From JAFTYO01 sp045611785 (GTDB lineage Bacteria; Pseudomonadota; Alphaproteobacteria; RF32; CAG-239): 64,000 bases of DNA. Every line of letters starts with the position of its first letter. Within the stretch, counting starts at the first letter, position 1. Location of the stretch: NCBI GenBank assembly GCA_045611785.1, contig JAZKXV010000026.1, positions 1 through 64,000 of the forward strand. The letters are read 5' to 3'. The notes under the pieces were generated by a model that was not told the DNA's origin, made no database searches, and saw only the letters and a list, made by a program, of their open reading frames with translations. Positions 16,028-24,211 of the stretch are shown piece after piece. The position numbers and the translations under genes are program-made.

Positions 16028-16912
16028 ATGAATAAAAAACATATTATAATATTTGGCTTTTTCATCTTATTAATTGCTTCATTATCTTGCTTAGGTTTTG
16101 AACAAGTTAATGCCGGCCATAGAGGTATTAAATTAGTATGGGGTAAAGTTGTTTCAGATTCATTACCTGAAGGTTTGTATTTTTACAATCCAATCAGCAC
16201 CAACATTGTAACAATTGATACTCGTTTACAAAAAAAGACCACAAATCTTGAAACATACACAAAAGACATTCAGCAAACAACAATGTACATTACTGTAAAC
16301 TTCTTTGTTGACCCTCAAAATGCTCATGTTTTATACCAACGTATCGGCCTTAACTACAGCAACACATTAATTGAACCTGCATTAATGAGTGCTGTTAAAG
16401 ATGTTGTAGGTAAAGTTGAAGCTGATAAATTTATTAATAACCGTGAACTTGTTACAGAAGAAATCAAACAAAAATTATCAAAAGCTCTTGATGGCTCTAA
16501 CGTAATTATTCAAAGCGTATCTATTGAAGACATTGCTTTTTCAGGAGCATTTGAAGCTGCTATTGAAGCAAAACAAATTGCAACTCAAGAAGCTATTAAA
16601 TCTCAAAATGAAACCGTTAGAGTTGAAGAAGAAGGTAAACAACGCGTAATTAAAGCTAGAGCAGAATCAGATTCTAAAAAAGCACAATCAGATGCTGCAG
16701 CATATGCAATTGAAGTTGAATCAAAAGCAAAAGCTGAAGCTATCAGACAAATGGGCTTAGCTGAATCTGAAGCCATTAAAGAAAAATCTAAAGCACTGGC
16801 TCAAAACGCAAATTTAGTTGAGCTTACAAAAGCTGAACGTTGGAACGGGGCTCTTCCACAAAACATTTATGGTTCAGGACCTGTTCCTTTTCTAAACATC
16901 AACGGAAAATAA
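16028..16912 (+). CDS. SPFH-domain (prohibitin/HflC-like) membrane protein
   Basis: The 294-residue product has an N-terminal membrane anchor (about 7-24), an SPFH domain starting VNAGHRGIKLVWGKV with the TKDIQQTTM.I.VNFFV element, and a long Ala/Glu/Lys-rich coiled coil (about 190-270). Such proteins form large rings in the membrane and often control FtsH-type proteolysis. No hflK partner is next to it, so it is closer to stand-alone prohibitins. htpX, another membrane-protein quality-control gene, lies convergently downstream. Confidence 0.88.
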   Translation: MNKKHIIIFGFFILLIASLSCLGFEQVNAGHRGIKLVWGKVVSDSLPEGLYFYNPISTNIVTIDTRLQKKTTNLETYTKDIQQTTMYITVNFFVDPQNAHVLYQRIGLNYSNTLIEPALMSAVKDVVGKVEADKFINNRELVTEEIKQKLSKALDGSNVIIQSVSIEDIAFSGAFEAAIEAKQIATQEAIKSQNETVRVEEEGKQRVIKARAESDSKKAQSDAAAYAIEVESKAKAEAIRQMGLAESEAIKEKSKALAQNANLVELTKAERWNGALPQNIYGSGPVPFLNINGK

Positions 16913-16916
16913 CTTA

Positions 16917-16947
16917 AAAGGTGGGATTTTCATTCCCACCTTTTTTA
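16917..16947. terminator. Bidirectional terminator
   Basis: AAAAGGTGGGA pairs with TCCCACCTTTTTT between the convergent SPFH and htpX genes. Confidence 0.9.
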
Positions 16948-17799
16948 TTAAAATTCTTTTGTTAGCTCATTTAATCTGGCTATACGCTCTTGTGTAGTTG
17001 GATGCGTACTAAACAATGAAGAAAAATCTGCTTTTTTACCATTAAATGGATTAACAATAAACATATGTGCTGTTTCAGAGCTTGCTTTTCTTAACATGCC
17101 ATGTTTTGAATAATCCTCTAATTTAGATAAAGCAGAAGCTAAATACTGAGGTTTTTTAGTCGTATATGCAGCACCTTTATCAGCCGCATATTCACGAGTA
17201 CGAGATACTGAAAATCTAATTATAGTAGCGGCAATCGGCAATAATATAATTGCAAATATGGCCAATAATCCGTTTGAGCGATTATTCGACTTATTATTTC
17301 TCGATGCAGAATTATATCTTGCCATATTAGAAATTACGGCAATAGCACTAGCAAAAACAGCAGCTATTGAACCTGTAAGAATATCATAATGCTTAATATG
17401 ACTTAATTCATGAGCGATAACCGCTTCAACTTCATTTTCATCTAAAATATCTAACAAACCTTGTGTTACCGCCACAGCCGCATTACTAGGATTTCTACCA
17501 GTGGCAAAAGCATTTGGAACATTATCCGGAACAATATAAACTTTAGGCATCGGTAAATTGGTACTTTTTGATAAACGCTCAACAATTGTATATAACATAG
17601 GTGCCATATTCATATTTACTTGATTAGCATTATATTGGCTTAAGACCAACTTATCACTAAAAAAGTAACTAAAAAAATTTAATCCTAAAGAAATATAAAA
17701 AGCTATTTTTACGCCCTCAAAGCCCGCAATTAAACTGCCGACATACATAAACATAATCATTAACCCTGACATAAGGAAAAAGGTTTTAATATTTCCCAT
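16948..17799 (-). CDS. htpX: Membrane zinc protease HtpX
   Basis: The 283-residue M48 protease has two N-terminal membrane segments, the zinc motif HELSH in VIAHELSHIKHYD, further hydrophobic segments, and SRTREYAADKGAA with the third ligand Glu. It degrades damaged membrane proteins from the cytoplasmic side. AGGAG precedes the start. Length and order match the family. Confidence 0.96.
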   Translation of the reverse strand: MGNIKTFFLMSGLMIMFMYVGSLIAGFEGVKIAFYISLGLNFFSYFFSDKLVLSQYNANQVNMNMAPMLYTIVERLSKSTNLPMPKVYIVPDNVPNAFATGRNPSNAAVAVTQGLLDILDENEVEAVIAHELSHIKHYDILTGSIAAVFASAIAVISNMARYNSASRNNKSNNRSNGLLAIFAIILLPIAATIIRFSVSRTREYAADKGAAYTTKKPQYLASALSKLEDYSKHGMLRKASSETAHMFIVNPFNGKKADFSSLFSTHPTTQERIARLNELTKEF

Positions 17800-17830
17800 T
17801 TTATTCTCCTGAAATTTTTAACACTTAATT

Positions 17831-20527
17831 TTATTTAGTATTAGATCTTTTAAACAGACCATAACTGATTTTAGATTCAATCGTCTTTAAAGTTCTGGGT
17901 AACTGGATATCTTCAACTTTTTTACCAATTATTTTTTGTATAGGAGAACCAATCCTGCTATCTAATCTATCAACAGCTTTAGCTACCCTATTTCTGGCTA
18001 TGGAAAGTTTCGAAGCTTTTTCTCTCATCGAGTGCAACACATCAACAATCTGTTTTTTTTCATCAAGATTAATAAAGATATTATCATTTAAAACTTGTTT
18101 ATAATCAACCCCTGCATAAACAAGACGTTCTATTAACTTGCTTTTATCCTCATAACTTATTGTATGATTTAACATCAGATAACTTAATGCATTTGATCCA
18201 TTTTCATCATTAACTTTTGTATCTATACCTGATTTTAACATCTTGTCTACTATCTTAAGTCTTTCCGGCCCCTCTAGATTAGGATCTGCCAACACATGCA
18301 TTAAAGCATTTTTGTTCATATTGTCACAAGCATTAATATCTATTCCGGCATCAATTAAAAGCTTTGTCTTTTCATAGCTCATATTATGCATTAAAGCATT
18401 TTCACCATATATATTTCGAATATTTAAATCAGGTTTTGCTTCTAAAATAGTTTTTATCGTGTTTTTATCAGAAGAATATATTAATGCTGTGTTACCATAA
18501 TTATCTTGTGCATTTACATCTATACCTGCATCAATCAACAATTTTGTAATCTGAGGATTAGCAAGATGATACACTAAAGCATTCTTGCCATATAAATCTA
18601 CAGCATTTATATCAGGCTTAGGCCCTTCAGTTAAAAACGTTTTCATAAAACTAATTGATTTATCATGCATCAACACAGTTCTTCCGTTATTATCACGAGC
18701 GTTTTTATCTGCACCTCCGTCAATAAGTGCCCGCAAAACAGAGCTTCTATTGCAATTGAACAATGCTGTGTATCCATAAGCATCTTTTATTTCTAAATTA
18801 GCTTTAGCATCTATATATAATTGCACCATTTCCGCTGTTCTAGCATACATCACAGGAGTTTGACCATACGCATCCTGCGCATTAGGATTTGCTCCTGCAT
18901 CAAGCAACATTTTTGTTTTAATAGGATCGCTACTATACATCAATGGAGTTAACCCATCATGTGTCGCAGAATTCACATCAATACCTAATCTAATAAATGC
19001 CCCTATGCGGTCTATATCATCCATCTTATTTAATATTGACATTTTACCAATTTTGGGCGCATAACTAAAATTATCAGGTTCATACGCCAAAGTGTTTTTT
19101 GCTTCAATTTGCTGATATAATGTATGCTCTGAATAAGACATCATTTTATCAAAATACGGATTATCAGCATTAATTTGTGATATTTCATCTGTACGTTTAA
19201 AAAACTCATCTAATAATTGAGACGTAGCACTAAGAGGATGATGCCCTAATGCACAACAACAATCATCAACAAATTTTCTTCTGCTTTCTTCAGAAAAATC
19301 TTTATTTCTATATCTTTTAGCCACAGCAGCTCTTAATAGTTCTTCAGTAAAATCCTCCATATGTGTTGACTGATCAAACATTGAAAGACCCAAATGTATT
19401 TTATCAATACTTTGAAGAGCTAAAGCATTTTTCGGAAGTGAAGTATCTATCGGAGATAAGAACTCCGTTTTCAACTTCTTAGTATGATCAGAGATAAGCC
19501 AGCTATGACGTAAATTTGCGTTAAATAAAAATTTCTCTTTATTAAAACCTCTAATTTTTTCATATACATCAAGCAAACCTTTAGCCAAATAAGAACCAAC
19601 AACATCTCTTCGGTAACTATGATCCATACCCAACCTTGTAATTGGTCTATCCGATATGTTAGCTTTTATTTCTGTTTTTTTAAATGGCATTGTCATCATT
19701 CTATGAGCCATAAATGCACGAAACTGCCTTGGAGAATATGCCGATTTTTGAACAATATCTCGAGCTAAATTGCACATTTCTTGAGGTTTGATAGCTCCGT
19801 TTTCATCAAAATAATCTTTATATTTTTGTTTACGCTTTAGTTTAAGAACGGTTTTTATGGTTTCCTTCATAACATTGTATGTTGCATAATACTTCGAATT
19901 AGCACCGCTTTGACCATATATTGTTTGCTTTTCTTTAGAGCCATTTATAGTCATTGAGGCACCATATGACAATGCTTCTGCCGCAATATCCATAAATTCC
20001 TTGGTGCTTTTAGCTCTCATCAACATTATTGTGTAAGCAAAAGTTTCTGAATGCATCTCATTTAAATAACGATAATAATCTTGTGACATATATGTGTTTT
20101 TTTTCATATCCATGAAAGAATCATTATACATCTTATTAAGAACATCATCATTAAAAGGATGATACATCGATTGTAATGAATGAGCATATTCATGGTATAA
20201 TACTTGAGCATCTCTCTGAGAATGGCAAAACTGTATCAAACCACCTATATAATTGATACCACCACCAGATCTTGTAGAAGATCCAACATCTATAGCAAAA
20301 TCACCATCTGCTAAATACCTAAGCACTCCAGCATCGATAAGCCTATTTCTTGCCTCATCATAAGATATGTTTTTAGCCTTACTAACTGCATTTATGACTT
20401 TTTCATAATCATAATGAGAATAGTTATTAACGTTTTCATTATGAACTTCTTCATATGCAAATGAAGCTGTTCCTGTCAAAGCAGCTAACCGCTCAAAATC
20501 TTTTTTAATATTTTCATCCATTTGCAT
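17831..20527 (-). CDS. Large protein: zinc metallopeptidase domain plus ankyrin repeats
   Basis: The 898-residue product has an N-terminal domain with HEYAH (112-116) and a following helix EMHSETFAYTIMLM (157-170), matching the peptidase at 7304-8575. About residues 505-790 hold some 8 ankyrin repeats (for example GLTPLMYSSDPIKTKMLLDA and similar). There is no signal peptide or membrane segment. Ankyrin arrays in host-associated bacteria often mark proteins delivered to eukaryotic cells; that role is inference. No secretion genes are nearby. Confidence 0.8.
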   Translation of the reverse strand: MQMDENIKKDFERLAALTGTASFAYEEVHNENVNNYSHYDYEKVINAVSKAKNISYDEARNRLIDAGVLRYLADGDFAIDVGSSTRSGGGINYIGGLIQFCHSQRDAQVLYHEYAHSLQSMYHPFNDDVLNKMYNDSFMDMKKNTYMSQDYYRYLNEMHSETFAYTIMLMRAKSTKEFMDIAAEALSYGASMTINGSKEKQTIYGQSGANSKYYATYNVMKETIKTVLKLKRKQKYKDYFDENGAIKPQEMCNLARDIVQKSAYSPRQFRAFMAHRMMTMPFKKTEIKANISDRPITRLGMDHSYRRDVVGSYLAKGLLDVYEKIRGFNKEKFLFNANLRHSWLISDHTKKLKTEFLSPIDTSLPKNALALQSIDKIHLGLSMFDQSTHMEDFTEELLRAAVAKRYRNKDFSEESRRKFVDDCCCALGHHPLSATSQLLDEFFKRTDEISQINADNPYFDKMMSYSEHTLYQQIEAKNTLAYEPDNFSYAPKIGKMSILNKMDDIDRIGAFIRLGIDVNSATHDGLTPLMYSSDPIKTKMLLDAGANPNAQDAYGQTPVMYARTAEMVQLYIDAKANLEIKDAYGYTALFNCNRSSVLRALIDGGADKNARDNNGRTVLMHDKSISFMKTFLTEGPKPDINAVDLYGKNALVYHLANPQITKLLIDAGIDVNAQDNYGNTALIYSSDKNTIKTILEAKPDLNIRNIYGENALMHNMSYEKTKLLIDAGIDINACDNMNKNALMHVLADPNLEGPERLKIVDKMLKSGIDTKVNDENGSNALSYLMLNHTISYEDKSKLIERLVYAGVDYKQVLNDNIFINLDEKKQIVDVLHSMREKASKLSIARNRVAKAVDRLDSRIGSPIQKIIGKKVEDIQLPRTLKTIESKISYGLFKRSNTK

Positions 20528-20661
20528 CAGATTTTTTTCCTATGTTAATAAGGCATTTTAAAATTATACCCACCTACTTTAACATAATAACAAAAACAAA
20601 ACAAAAAGTAAACAAATTTTCTGTTTTTTGTTTACTTTTTGTTTTTTCTGACTACTAAAAC

Positions 20662-21837
20662 TTATATACCGTAAGTGTTACAAACAAAATCTATATCTTT
20701 ATCTCCTCTACCGGATAAATTTACCAATATATTTTTATCCGGCCCTAATTGCTTTGCTAATTTTTTTGCATAAGCAACAGCATGTGCACTTTCAAGAGCC
20801 GGTATAATACCTTCTGTTCTGGATAGTTCATAAAACGCTTCCAGACACTCTTTATCATCAATTTGCACATATTTTACTCTTTTCGTTTTGTATAAATGTG
20901 CGTGCTCCGGTCCAACCGAAGGATAATCTAACCCGCTGGCAATAGAATATACCGGCGCAGGATTATTGTTTTCATCAACAAGCACAATAGATTTAAAACC
21001 ATGTATAATGCCTTCTTTGCCATATGCAAGTGATGCTGCATGTTCTCCAAGCTTTGTTCCCTTACCTAAGGCTTCCACACCATATATTTTAACATCGTCA
21101 TTTAAAAATGCCTGAAACATACCAATTGCATTACTTCCACCACCAATACATGCTATTACGGCATCAGGTAATCTATTAGTCATTTCCAGCATTTGTTGTT
21201 TAGCTTCAATACCGATTATACTCTGATAATCTCTAACAATGGTTGGAAATGGGTGCGGACCCACAACTGAACCTATGCAGTAAAGAGAATTTTTTGTATC
21301 TGCCAAATATGATGCAAATGCACTATCGACAGCTTCTTTTAAGCTTTGTTGCCCTTCTGTAACCTCTACAATATCACAACCCAAAAGTTTCATACGCAAT
21401 ACATTTGGTCTTTCTTTTTCTATATCTCTTGCGCCCATATGTATTTCACATTCAAGCCCTAAATAGGCTGCAGCACTTGCCAAAGCAACGCCATGTTGTC
21501 CGGCACCTGTTTCGGCAACAACTTTTGTTTTACCTAAATATTTAGCTAATAACACTTCCCCTATACAATGATTTATCTTATGTGCACCTGTATGATTTAA
21601 GTCTTCTCGTTTAAGATAAATTTGCGCTCCCCCAATCTTTTTGCTTAAGTTTTGAGCATAAGTAATAGGTGTAGGACGTCCCTGATATGTTTTTCTTATA
21701 TATTGTATTTGTTCATTAAACTCTTTTGAATCTTTTAATTTTAAATATGCTTTTTCAACTTTATCCATTTCTGTTTGTAATTCATCTGATATAAAAGCAC
21801 CGCCAAAATCACCGAAAAAACCTCTATTTTTTCTCAT
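20662..21837 (-). CDS. trpB: Tryptophan synthase beta chain
   Basis: The 391-residue PLP enzyme joins indole and serine to make tryptophan. It has GAHKINHCIGEV (the PLP-binding Lys), AETGAGQHGVALA, the phosphate loop GGGSNAIG, and a family-typical length. AAGGA precedes the ATG. No trpA or other trp gene is adjacent in the window. A Trp-rich leader peptide and its promoter lie upstream, so the gene is probably controlled by tryptophan supply. Confidence 0.97.
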   Translation of the reverse strand: MRKNRGFFGDFGGAFISDELQTEMDKVEKAYLKLKDSKEFNEQIQYIRKTYQGRPTPITYAQNLSKKIGGAQIYLKREDLNHTGAHKINHCIGEVLLAKYLGKTKVVAETGAGQHGVALASAAAYLGLECEIHMGARDIEKERPNVLRMKLLGCDIVEVTEGQQSLKEAVDSAFASYLADTKNSLYCIGSVVGPHPFPTIVRDYQSIIGIEAKQQMLEMTNRLPDAVIACIGGGSNAIGMFQAFLNDDVKIYGVEALGKGTKLGEHAASLAYGKEGIIHGFKSIVLVDENNNPAPVYSIASGLDYPSVGPEHAHLYKTKRVKYVQIDDKECLEAFYELSRTEGIIPALESAHAVAYAKKLAKQLGPDKNILVNLSGRGDKDIDFVCNTYGI

Positions 21838-21881
21838 CTTTTTTTCCTTATTTTTTATTAGATTATAAACTATTATTTTAA

Positions 21882-21935
21882 AGCCGATTAAGGGTGGCTA
21901 AACCTACAATAAACACAGGTGCATCAGCACCACCA
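21882..21935 (-). promoter_or_regulatory. Attenuator-like region between trpL and trpB
   Basis: Mutually exclusive pairings are visible in the leader RNA: GGUGC/GCACC just after the Trp codons, GGUGG of the Trp codons with CCACC further on, ACCU/AGGU, and finally AGCC/GGCU followed by a poor U-tract (UUUAAAAU). The arrangement suits attenuation. The last stem is short, so termination strength is uncertain. Confidence 0.55.
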
Positions 21936-21992
21936 AACAGATTTTGTTGGCAAGATAAAGAAACTAAAATTTTTAATACAAACTTTCATCAT
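21924..21992 (-). CDS. trpL: Trp leader peptide TrpL, apparently leaderless
   Basis: A 22-codon frame ends KSVWWC, with two adjacent Trp codons near the stop, the hallmark of trp leader peptides. The mRNA start predicted from the promoter (see that entry) falls on the A of the ATG at 21992, with no room for a ribosome site. Leaderless trpL is established in Sinorhizobium meliloti. There it precedes trpE; here it precedes trpB. The sequence itself shows the peptide, promoter and spacing; the leaderless start is inferred. Confidence 0.8.
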   Translation of the reverse strand: MMKVCIKNFSFFILPTKSVWWC

Positions 21993-21998
21993 AAAATC

Positions 21999-22026
21999 AT
22001 TATATAAAAAATTTTATACCAGTCAA
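21999..22026 (-). promoter_or_regulatory. Promoter of trpL-trpB
   Basis: On the minus strand TTGACT, 16 bases, then a perfect TATAAT. Six bases separate the -10 from the trpL ATG, which puts the transcript start at the ATG. Confidence 0.85.
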
Positions 22027-22033
22027 GCAAAAC

Positions 22034-22068
22034 AAAAAAGCGCTCTGTTATTAAAAAACAGAGCGCTT
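22034..22068 (-). terminator. Terminator of the glgB-glgX-malQ operon
   Basis: On the minus strand AAGCGCTCTGTT pairs with AACAGAGCGCTT, then six T. Confidence 0.92.
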
Positions 22069-22071
22069 ATT

Positions 22072-24198
22072 TTATCGAACAGTTTTAATTGCATCAATAT
22101 TGCGTTTATACTCTGTCAGATTTTCCAAATCTTCCAAATCAACAGGTAAACGTAAACGCCAGTTAGGATATTGATCCCTATCTGTTCCAGGAAGATTTTG
22201 CAATTTATCGACACTCATAATATCTTCTAATTGCAACATAACAACTTTACTTGGAGATTTTGCCACCAGCTTATGAACAGCTTCGATAATCCCCTCAGGA
22301 TAACCCTCTCCATATAAATAGTTTGATTTTCTTAAATTATCTTCAGGCCATACTCTATTAAAATCAAGAGCATCAAGAAGCATAAATCTATCACGTTCGC
22401 GACGCTTATACGCATTGATTTTATCTTCTTCGGTTGATAAGCCTAATTTTCTCATCAACTCAATATCATAACCAAACCACCACATCTTTAATGGAGACAT
22501 ATCATGAGTTCCGATTGAAACAAACGCATTTTCAGGATAATCACTTGACATCTTAAAGTCGCCGTTTCCTTCGTTCCATCTTTCTGCCCAAATTACACTG
22601 ATGGCATATAAGTTATATTCACGCAATTTATCTAAAAATCCATTTGGAACATTACCAATGCTTTCACCTACAATTGCACATTTATGCAAATGACTTTCTA
22701 ATGCCAAAAGACCTAACATATCATCAAAATTATAATGAATGTATGTTCCTTCATCTTTGCTATCAGGTATCATAAACAGCCTCATTAACCCCATAACATG
22801 ATCGATTCTTAAAGCACCGGCATATGCCATATTAGCTCGTAAAATTTTCAAATATGGTTCATAAGCTCTATTTTTTAATTCAAACGGATTAAACGCACCT
22901 AAACACCATTTTTGACCTGTTGTGAAAAATGCATCAGGAGGAGCACCTGCTCCGGCTTTATCAACAAAGATATATTTATCTGCCCACAATTCAGCACTGT
23001 CTTTACATACACCAACCGGCAAATCTCTATACAATCCTACTTTCAAACCTAAAGTTTTTACCTCTTCATATACCTCTTTTAATTGTCTGTCAGCTTCAAA
23101 TTGCATAAATTTGAAAAATTCAATTTCTTTAACATGAGATTTTTTAAATTCATTAACTTTAACAGAATTTGGATTTTGCAAATCTTTATCCCAAGCGCAC
23201 CAACCTCCCCATATTGTTTTAGATTGTTCACTATATAATGCTTGAAATGTTGCTAAGGTATCTAAATTCCAACCTTTTTCTTCCTTAAACTTTTCAAATT
23301 CTTTAATATAGTTTTTATGTTTTCCTATTCTTTCAAAAAGTTCAGCTAGCACATTTGCTTTTAGTGTGTAAACTTTTGTATAATCTATCGTTTCTCCGCT
23401 TTTTGCATCGGCGATTTGTTGCTCATATTTTGCTTTTATTTTATCATTAAAACCAACGACATTTTCAACGTCAATATAAATAGGGTTCAAAAACAATCTG
23501 CTTATAGAAGAATATGGGCTCGCATTTTCCGGAAAATCATGAAACAGAACATTAAGCGGGTTTAAACCTATGACATCTGCTCCTGATTTTTTACATAAAC
23601 CTGCAAAACATTTCAAATCTGTAAAATCGCCCACTCCCCAGTTTCTTTTGCTCTTAAGAGCATATAACTGTAAACTGTATCCCCAAAGCTTAGCACTTTC
23701 TATATCATCATTTGTATAACATTTTTCCGGAACAATTGCCATTACACTATGATGCACATTTTTTCCAACTTTAAGTTCTAAATTATAATATCCGATTGCA
23801 GGCAAGTTTTTCAGCAAAAAGCAAACTTTGCGATATGTCTTGCGACCACTAACCACAGCATCTTGGGCAACATCCATATCATATTCTAAATTAAAAACTT
23901 CACCATTGTTTTCAAGAGTTAGTGATACATTCTCAATGCTTGTCAAGTTAGCATAAAATTCAGGTTTATTGACACGAACAACGACAATACTTTCTAATAT
24001 GGTTTTATTTTGATAATCAGCTAACTTCTTCAATGACTTTTCAATTTTTTCATCATCTTTTGCATCAAATCCTAAATGTGTACAAAAGAACCTTAATACA
24101 TCATCACTTACGTTATAAGTTTTTTTGCTTAAACCGCCATCAGAAAAACTACGTGCAACACCTAATTTATCTGCTAATTCATATAATTTATTTTCCAT
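22072..24198 (-). CDS. malQ: 4-alpha-glucanotransferase (amylomaltase)
   Basis: The 708-residue GH77 enzyme transfers alpha-1,4-glucan segments, reworking short maltodextrins. GH77 landmarks include NWGVGDFTDLK, LPVGVCKDSAELWAD, LRIDHVMGLMRLF (with the nucleophile Asp) and VGESIGNVP (acid/base Glu). The long N-terminal beta domain is the MalQ type seen in many Gram-negatives. I start at 24198 because AAGGTG precedes it, 13 nt after glgX. It is third in the glycogen operon. Confidence 0.95.
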   Translation of the reverse strand: MENKLYELADKLGVARSFSDGGLSKKTYNVSDDVLRFFCTHLGFDAKDDEKIEKSLKKLADYQNKTILESIVVVRVNKPEFYANLTSIENVSLTLENNGEVFNLEYDMDVAQDAVVSGRKTYRKVCFLLKNLPAIGYYNLELKVGKNVHHSVMAIVPEKCYTNDDIESAKLWGYSLQLYALKSKRNWGVGDFTDLKCFAGLCKKSGADVIGLNPLNVLFHDFPENASPYSSISRLFLNPIYIDVENVVGFNDKIKAKYEQQIADAKSGETIDYTKVYTLKANVLAELFERIGKHKNYIKEFEKFKEEKGWNLDTLATFQALYSEQSKTIWGGWCAWDKDLQNPNSVKVNEFKKSHVKEIEFFKFMQFEADRQLKEVYEEVKTLGLKVGLYRDLPVGVCKDSAELWADKYIFVDKAGAGAPPDAFFTTGQKWCLGAFNPFELKNRAYEPYLKILRANMAYAGALRIDHVMGLMRLFMIPDSKDEGTYIHYNFDDMLGLLALESHLHKCAIVGESIGNVPNGFLDKLREYNLYAISVIWAERWNEGNGDFKMSSDYPENAFVSIGTHDMSPLKMWWFGYDIELMRKLGLSTEEDKINAYKRRERDRFMLLDALDFNRVWPEDNLRKSNYLYGEGYPEGIIEAVHKLVAKSPSKVVMLQLEDIMSVDKLQNLPGTDRDQYPNWRLRLPVDLEDLENLTEYKRNIDAIKTVR

Positions 24199-24211
24199 AA
24201 TAAACACCTTA

